Assembly (NCBI GenBank): GCA_963920575.1
Contig: OY986975.1
Location: 22,227,897-22,291,896 of the forward strand
DNA length: 64,000 nucleotides
Direction of reading: 5' to 3'
DNA from: Narthecium ossifragum
Taxonomy: Eukaryota; Streptophyta; Magnoliopsida; Dioscoreales; Nartheciaceae
Both the position numbers and the translations under genes were made by a program. Shown piece by piece: positions 58,936 to 64,000 of the stretch. The notes beneath the pieces are model-generated. The model had not been told where the DNA came from. It worked only from the letters and a program-made list of their open reading frames with translations, and made no database searches. Position 1 is the stretch's first letter, and the number at the start of each line of letters is the position of its first letter.

Positions 58936-60513
58936 ATGGGTCTCCTCTCCAACAGGTTCCAACTCTCTCTCTCTCTCTCGTTTTCATTTCTCTCTCCTGG
59001 ATTTGGTGAATCTAATGGTGGTCTTTTGTGGGTGATTGGTATTTAGGATTGGGAGGGAGAGCCTGAAGCCTGGGGATCATATCTATTCTTGGAGGGCGGC
59101 CTACGTCTACGCCCACCATGGTATTATATGTTCTTCGATCTCTCTATTTTTGGAATCAATCATAGTATTATGGAAGAAAGATCTGGCCTTTGTTGATGCC
59201 TTTCTTGTTGGAGACCATTTTTTATCAAACGTTAGAGGAATTGTGTTGAATCATGAATCCAGTCATGCGTATGCCACAAGTATGGCAGTGTTTTAAAATT
59301 TTGTCTTTGAGGAATACCTAGTTAGATTGTTTTGGAAAGGAACTCGATTTGCTTATTGTGTGTGTGTATATCTTCAGCGTTATTGTTGCTGTAATCTTAT
59401 TGCAATCGTTGTGAGTATTTGGATGATATTAAAAAATTCTAGTTGTCTTTAAACGGCAAATTGTTCCAAAAGGAGAGTATCAATTTAGTCAAAAAATATT
59501 CTAACATGTCTTTTGAAGTGTGGGCACAAATACTTATTTGTCACAATTCGCAAGGATTGAACTAAAAGAGTAGATGCCTGGGCTCGAATGACTCATTATG
59601 CCCAATATCGCGATTAGTTATTGAATTAAAAGAGCAGATGTGTGGGCTGGAATTGCTCATTAGCGCCAATCCTGCGAGCATTGAATGAAAAGAACAGATT
59701 GATAGACTCAGGGTTCGAATTAAAAGCATTAAGCTGAAGCTGATGGAAGAAGGTGAATTTAATTACTTGAATTTTGTTTCAACAGTTGCGCTTTAACCAG
59801 TTTATGTGGCAGGTGTTTATGTGGGTGATAATAAGGTTATCCACTTCACCAGAGGGCGTGGCCAAGAAATTGGTACTGGGACAGTGATTGACATCCTACT
59901 CGTTAGCTCTGCCCATAAGGGGCCTCGGGTCCCCTGCCCAACATGCAGTTCTCAGATCGATGATCCTCATGGAGTGATCTCCTCGTGCTTGGACTGCTTC
60001 CTCGACTGCGGGGCCCTGTACCGGTTTGAGTATGCTGTAAACCCTGCTCTCTTCATCGCCAAGGCCCGAGGAGGGACGTGCACCCTTGCAGTCTCCGATC
60101 CGGATGAGATCGTGGTCCACCGTGCCAAACATTTGCTCAACAATGGATTCAGATGTTACTGTTTGTTCAAGAACAACTGTGAAGACTTTGCCATCTACTG
60201 CAAGACCGGCCTGCTCGCTTTGGAGCAAGGAGTGGTCGGGCAGAGTGGCCAGACTATATCATACATAGGAGGGCCTCTAGCTGCAGTTGTCTCCACACCA
60301 TTCCGACTAATTACCACCAATGTGTATGGAATGGCTGTGACAGCGGTCGGAGTGTATTGCGCAAGCCGCTATATTGCTGATATCAGTAACAGAAGAGATG
60401 TAGTGAAGATGGCTGTGGAGGATCTGACAGCAGGGCTTGCATCTGGTAGGGTTCAGACGCATGAGCAGCCAGAGCAGAGTGCTAGTCAGGTTGCTGCTCC
60501 TGTGCCTTCCTAG
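58936..60513 (+). CDS. LRAT/NlpC-P60-like domain protein
   Basis: Three exons: 58936-58955, 59047-59120, 59813-60513; 264 residues. The LRAT-type thiol fold shows LKPGDHIYSWRAAYVYAHHG, VYVGDNKVIHFTRG, and the NC motif NNCEDFAIYC. Likely catalytic residues are H31, H42 and C154. Plant LRAT-domain proteins of this length are annotated as acyltransferase-like; the reaction is unknown. An extra Cys-rich insert (CPTCSSQ...SSCLDCFLDC, residues 73-97) is typical of the plant subgroup. The C-terminal third has a hydrophobic stretch (about 175-210) that could contact membranes. The first exon encodes only MGLLSN plus a split Arg codon; the reading is supported by the GT-AG pair and the conserved MGLLSNR start. 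Confidence 0.88.
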
Positions 60514-61069
60514 GGATCCTTGATATATCTCATTGTGGGAGCTATGTTGTCTCTGTAACCCTCCTCTCTACAGGAACTACTACTTTGAGCTCCACCTATC
60601 AAGAATGAAATGAACTTTATATGTAACTGTATCCAATTGCATCATCACTTGGTTTGTTTGTACCTCCGAGAATTCTTATCGAGTACAATTCTCATTTGTA
60701 TCATATCTTATGTGCAACTTTGTTCTGAAGCAAAATGATGCTGGTATAATGCTGTTGAATTGTGTCCAGATTGATGTCATTTAGCGTCGAACAAACACCT
60801 TATTATGATGCAACATAGCAGGCCACATTATATAAACTCACAAAGGATGCAGTAAAATTACATGATTTTGGATGAACTTTGCTGCTGCCTTTGCTTATAA
60901 TCTTGGAGATGGTTTATCAAGTCTCTGGTATACCTATCACGCAGCTCCTTGGAATATTTCTGAGTACGAGATATTTCATTTCATTGAGTTGAAGCAATTA
61001 TCCTTGCTTGACAACAATCTCTTAAAGAATACACTATAATTTCATAGTTTTGAATGAACTTTGCTACAG
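60514..61069. other. Convergent 3' flanks of LRAT and UGT genes
   Basis: Two related segments lie here: CATGATTTTGGATGAACTTTGCTGC near 60861 and CATAGTTTTGAATGAACTTTGCTAC near 61042, each followed by TGC..TTATAATCTT and ending in the frame that encodes the UGT C-terminus. This is a partial duplicate of the UGT 3' end (60860-60955), described under findings. Confidence 0.6.
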
Positions 61070-62467
61070 CTACTGCTGCTTATAATCTTTCAGATACCTG
61101 ATCAAGTCTTTGATATACCTATCATGCAGCTCCTCATTGCCAAAGACATCCCTCCACTGCTTTGCTTTGTCTCTAAATGGCCCCCCTTGCTCTTCCACCA
61201 TCGCCAACCTCAAGCTCTTGGCTATGTCATCCCCTTTCACTGATCCATCCTCCTCATTCCTGGGCACCTCCACGCCAATCCCCCGCGCCGACAGATTCCT
61301 AGCATTGAGCCCCTGATCGAACATCAGCGGCAAGAGCACCAGCGCCAGCCCGAGCCCGAGCCCTTCTACGATGGAGTTCCAGCCGCAATGCGTCATGAAA
61401 CCACCCACGGATGGATGCTTCAAGAACAGGTTCTGAGGGACCCAACTCAAGCAGACCACCCCCCGTTCCTTGTTCCGGTCGACAAACCCCTCCGGCAGCC
61501 ATTCCTCCGGCGACCTCACTGCTAACACGAATGGCAGCTCCGATGACTCTAGCCCCAGTGCTACCTCATGCACTAGTGATCTGCTTGGTTTCACCTCACT
61601 TCCAAAGGCCACATAGACAACTGAAGCTAGTGGTTGTTTGTCCAGCCAAGCAAAGCTGGCTGCCCATTTGGCGGCGTTGGTGGTCTCGTCTTCTGGATTG
61701 GAAGCTGGGAATAGGCCGGCCGGGATCACTGGCTTATCGTAAAGGCGACCGAGAAGCCGGAGCCAGTCCGGTTCGAACTCCGTGCAGCTGCGTATGACAA
61801 CGATGTTGCATCCGGAGATGGTTGTCCCGTACCGATGGGCCTCCGACACGCCGGAGTCGTCCGGCACGAGGCCGGGCTTGAACACCTCCTCCGCCTCGTA
61901 CCGCCGGAAAACGATGGCGGAGGGGAACGGGACCCAGGGTGGCACGACCAGCAAATCCTCCGGCTTGGTCTTCGCGCCCTCGCCGCCCAACAGCGCAGAC
62001 GGCGGGCCGAAGAAGCTGTGCGCCGCCGCGTTGTGCAGGCCGAGGAAGGCGCAAGGGACGCCGAACTTGGCGGCGACGCGTGGCGTCCAGTAGGCCGCGT
62101 AGTCGAAGATGATCCAATCCGGCAGTAGCGCCGGCGGCGCGTTCTGCAGGAACCTTTCTAGTTGGTCCTCGAAAGTGTCGAAGGCCTGCCGGAGATAAGG
62201 CCGGAGGTCATCGGAGGGGAGGTCGATGGTGGCCTCGGCGGCCTCAGGCAAGTGTTCGATGGAAGGCAAAGAGAGCTCCACGAGATTGATCAATGGTGAC
62301 AAGTGTGGTGGGAGTTTAGGGAGTCTTTTGAATTTTGTTAGGGTGGAGAAGAATGAGATGCGATGGCCATGCTGAGCTATGCGTTTGGAGAGCTCGAAGA
62401 ATGGAAGGAGGTGACCCATGGCCAGCCATGGCAGCATCACAATATAAAGGCAGCTGCTGCCAACCAT
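61070..62467 (-). CDS. UDP-glycosyltransferase, UGT91-like (group A)
   Basis: Intronless, 465 residues from the ATG at 62467. It transfers sugar from a UDP-sugar to a small molecule or an existing glycoside. The N-terminal domain begins IVMLPWLAMGHLLPFFELSK with the catalytic base H19. The PSPG donor-binding box spans W342 to Q385 (WVPQNLFLKHPSVGGFMTHCGWNS ... FDQ). The box ends with Gln, as in glucose-using enzymes. IISFFSTLTKFKRLPK-type text and TLPFVLAVR fit the UGT79/91/94 group, many of which extend sugar chains. Acceptor unknown. No transit or signal peptide, so cytosolic. Coding is GC-rich in the 5' half, typical of intronless monocot genes. Confidence 0.93.
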   Translation of the reverse strand: MVGSSCLYIVMLPWLAMGHLLPFFELSKRIAQHGHRISFFSTLTKFKRLPKLPPHLSPLINLVELSLPSIEHLPEAAEATIDLPSDDLRPYLRQAFDTFEDQLERFLQNAPPALLPDWIIFDYAAYWTPRVAAKFGVPCAFLGLHNAAAHSFFGPPSALLGGEGAKTKPEDLLVVPPWVPFPSAIVFRRYEAEEVFKPGLVPDDSGVSEAHRYGTTISGCNIVVIRSCTEFEPDWLRLLGRLYDKPVIPAGLFPASNPEDETTNAAKWAASFAWLDKQPLASVVYVAFGSEVKPSRSLVHEVALGLESSELPFVLAVRSPEEWLPEGFVDRNKERGVVCLSWVPQNLFLKHPSVGGFMTHCGWNSIVEGLGLGLALVLLPLMFDQGLNARNLSARGIGVEVPRNEEDGSVKGDDIAKSLRLAMVEEQGGPFRDKAKQWRDVFGNEELHDRYIKDLIRYLKDYKQQ

Positions 62468-62540
62468 AGTAAGAGATTGAGAACAAGATGAAATCTAGTG
62501 AGAAGATTGCCTTTCATATTCCAGGAAGATAGCCTATAAT

Positions 62541-62714
62541 ATTGGAGGAAGAGAGGAATCCTGGGACTTTCAATGGCTCAAGATAAGATTTTTAAGTATC
62601 ATATCTGGTTTTGAAGTCTTCATTACAATTGGAGGAAGAGAGGAATTCTGGGGCTTTCTATGGCTCAATATAAAATTTTTAAGTATCACATCTGGCTTTG
62701 AAGTCTTCATTACA
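62541..62714. repeat. 87-bp tandem duplication upstream of the UGT
   Basis: Two copies starting ATTGGAGGAAGAGAGGAAT (62541 and 62628) share TTTTTAAGTATCA and TTGAAGTCTTCATTACAA with about nine differences. They lie 74-247 bp upstream of the UGT start codon. Confidence 0.92.
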
Positions 62715-63209
62715 ACCACAAACGTGGATAGACTGGGGGGGTGCACGTCCTTATCCGAATTTAAAGGTTTTTCAGAGATAATAGATGATCTGAAAAGCAA
62801 GTAGGAGGAGATGACAAGAGGAGTTCCTGTAAATTCCCATAGATAGGTGATTAACATGTACTCTGTAGAATATGGAAATTACTGACAAAAGCGATTGTAA
62901 GTCATATTTAACATATGAGAATCATAAGATTTTGGATCATACAAAACATCCTAGATTACATAGAAAATAGCATTCAGTTTTACAAAACTTGGTGACAGGA
63001 GTGGAAAGTTGATGGTCTGTCATGATGTGAACTTTTGGCCTCCATTCAAGAGCAAATGCAGAGCAGGACAAGATTTTTTAGTGTTCTCTCTGAAAGAAGA
63101 GATCATCCACCAAAAAACCAGCAATTTTGCTTTTTGCTTTTTTTTATCTCTCTCGAATAGGAGGAGGAGATGAGTCTCAAGCGAACTTCATAAAGGGAAG
63201 AGGAACGCA
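62715..63209. other. Intergenic between UGT promoter and NSA2 3' end
   Basis: UGT promoter and NSA2 3' UTR sequence are expected here. The 95-codon frame at 62570-62857 is a product of the tandem duplication. Confidence 0.4.
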
Positions 63210-63753
63210 TCAGACGAGAAGAACTGCATTGATGCAGCCATCATTCTCTGGATTATTCGTCACCTGAGCATACTTTCCTGCAGAACACAAGGAGGTAAAA
63301 AGGTTTTCAGGAGGAAAAAATAAGTCATGACATATACAGGATTGGTATGATTAGGCACAATTTTCTCACCCCATACTACTTTTCCTGCAGGCGTGACCAA
63401 CCCAAGCTCGCTCACATTTACCTGGTATCACAGACAGTCATAATTCCAGATGCAGAATGAGAAATTACACATTTTACAAGTTACATGAAATCAGATCTTA
63501 TTATCATGTTAATTTACCTCAATGATGGTACCCCTGGTAACAACTCCAAGAGAAGTGGACATTGGACCATTTGGATTCTTCTTTATCCCAATTATCTCAA
63601 GGTTAAATGTGCATTTCAATTCTGGATGTGTCACGTGGGCTTTGGTAAATCTCAAACCCATAGGGCGGATGAAGCGCTCATATTTTGGAGGTTTCCTTGT
63701 AAATCCAGGGCCCACAAAGGTAACCTTCGTGATCATTCTCTTCCACTGCTTAT
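63210..63753 (-). CDS. Ribosome biogenesis protein NSA2 homologue, C-terminal exons (partial)
   Basis: Three 3' exons on the minus strand: 63753-63518, 63421-63370, 63277-63210, all with GT-AG introns and continuous frame to TGA. They encode [72 protein letters not shown] and the end [11 protein letters not shown]. This is the conserved C-terminal half of NSA2 (eS8-related), a nucleolar factor for 60S subunit and 27S rRNA processing. The N-terminal basic half lies beyond the right edge of the window, so the feature is cut. Confidence 0.92.
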
Positions 63754-64000
63754 CTGCAAGTGAAGAAAAAAAATAATCTTTAATCCCCATAGTTCAGAAA
63801 TTATTCAGCTTTATTTAGCTACAGCATGACGTATTCAGGGACAGGCTACTATTCATATGCCTAAGATATGACAACTAGAACTGAATAATGGGTGTACAGT
63901 GTGTTGAGGGAGAAGATGATATGCAAGAAGCATCCAGGGATAAACGATATTAGTCAATAAAGTTGTTTGGCATAGCTCCAAGCCTCAATCAATCAAGTGG
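63754..64000 (-). other. NSA2 intron
   Basis: No upstream exon is visible before the window ends; the intron runs past the edge. Confidence 0.6.

Overview
The window is nuclear DNA of a flowering plant, most likely a monocot. The evidence is spliced genes with GT-AG introns, plant-only families (Dof, VQ, BEL1-like, U-box/ARM PUB, UGT91-like, MUSTANG) and a strong GC contrast between coding exons (Dof, PUB, UGT are very GC-rich) and AT-rich intergenic DNA full of small transposons. Species cannot be fixed from the sequence. One 200-base run of N (27828-28027) marks an assembly gap.

Layout, left to right: two TIR elements, one with a protease-like relic (1.1-3.3 kb); a WD40-repeat gene (4.9-7.3 kb, +); an MKS1-like VQ gene (8.2-8.9 kb, -); a MITE-rich stretch (10.5-15.0 kb) with three abutting MITEs, an 860-bp foldback element and a MITE ending just upstream of the next promoter; an ABCG22-like half transporter (15.4-19.0 kb, +); a repeat-rich 6 kb with a LINE fragment and a hAT MITE; a Dof factor (25.1-26.0 kb, +); an 11-kb gene-poor block with the gap, a 95-bp satellite-like array, retro-insertions and a GC-rich/minisatellite element (26-37 kb); a U-box E3 ligase (37.4-38.7 kb, +); a plastid Fe-SOD of FSD3 type (39.2-41.9 kb, +); a domesticated MULE transposase with PB1 domain (43.0-45.3 kb, -); a BEL1-like homeobox gene with a broken 3' end (50.9-53.1 kb, +); an HDA8-like histone deacetylase (55.1-57.7 kb, +); an LRAT-domain protein (58.9-60.5 kb, +); a UGT (61.1-62.5 kb, -); and the 3' end of an NSA2 ribosome-biogenesis gene (63.2 kb to the window edge, -).

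The genes do not form a cluster or pathway; this is ordinary plant gene space with independent transcription units. I see no multi-gene novel system. The most unusual material is repeat structure: a four-copy family of elements built from palindromic modules, a 95-bp array whose monomer is itself a hairpin, retro-insertions with visible target duplications, and transposons abutting promoters. Exon limits were read by eye from splice consensus, frame continuity and family knowledge; no alignment or transcript data were available.
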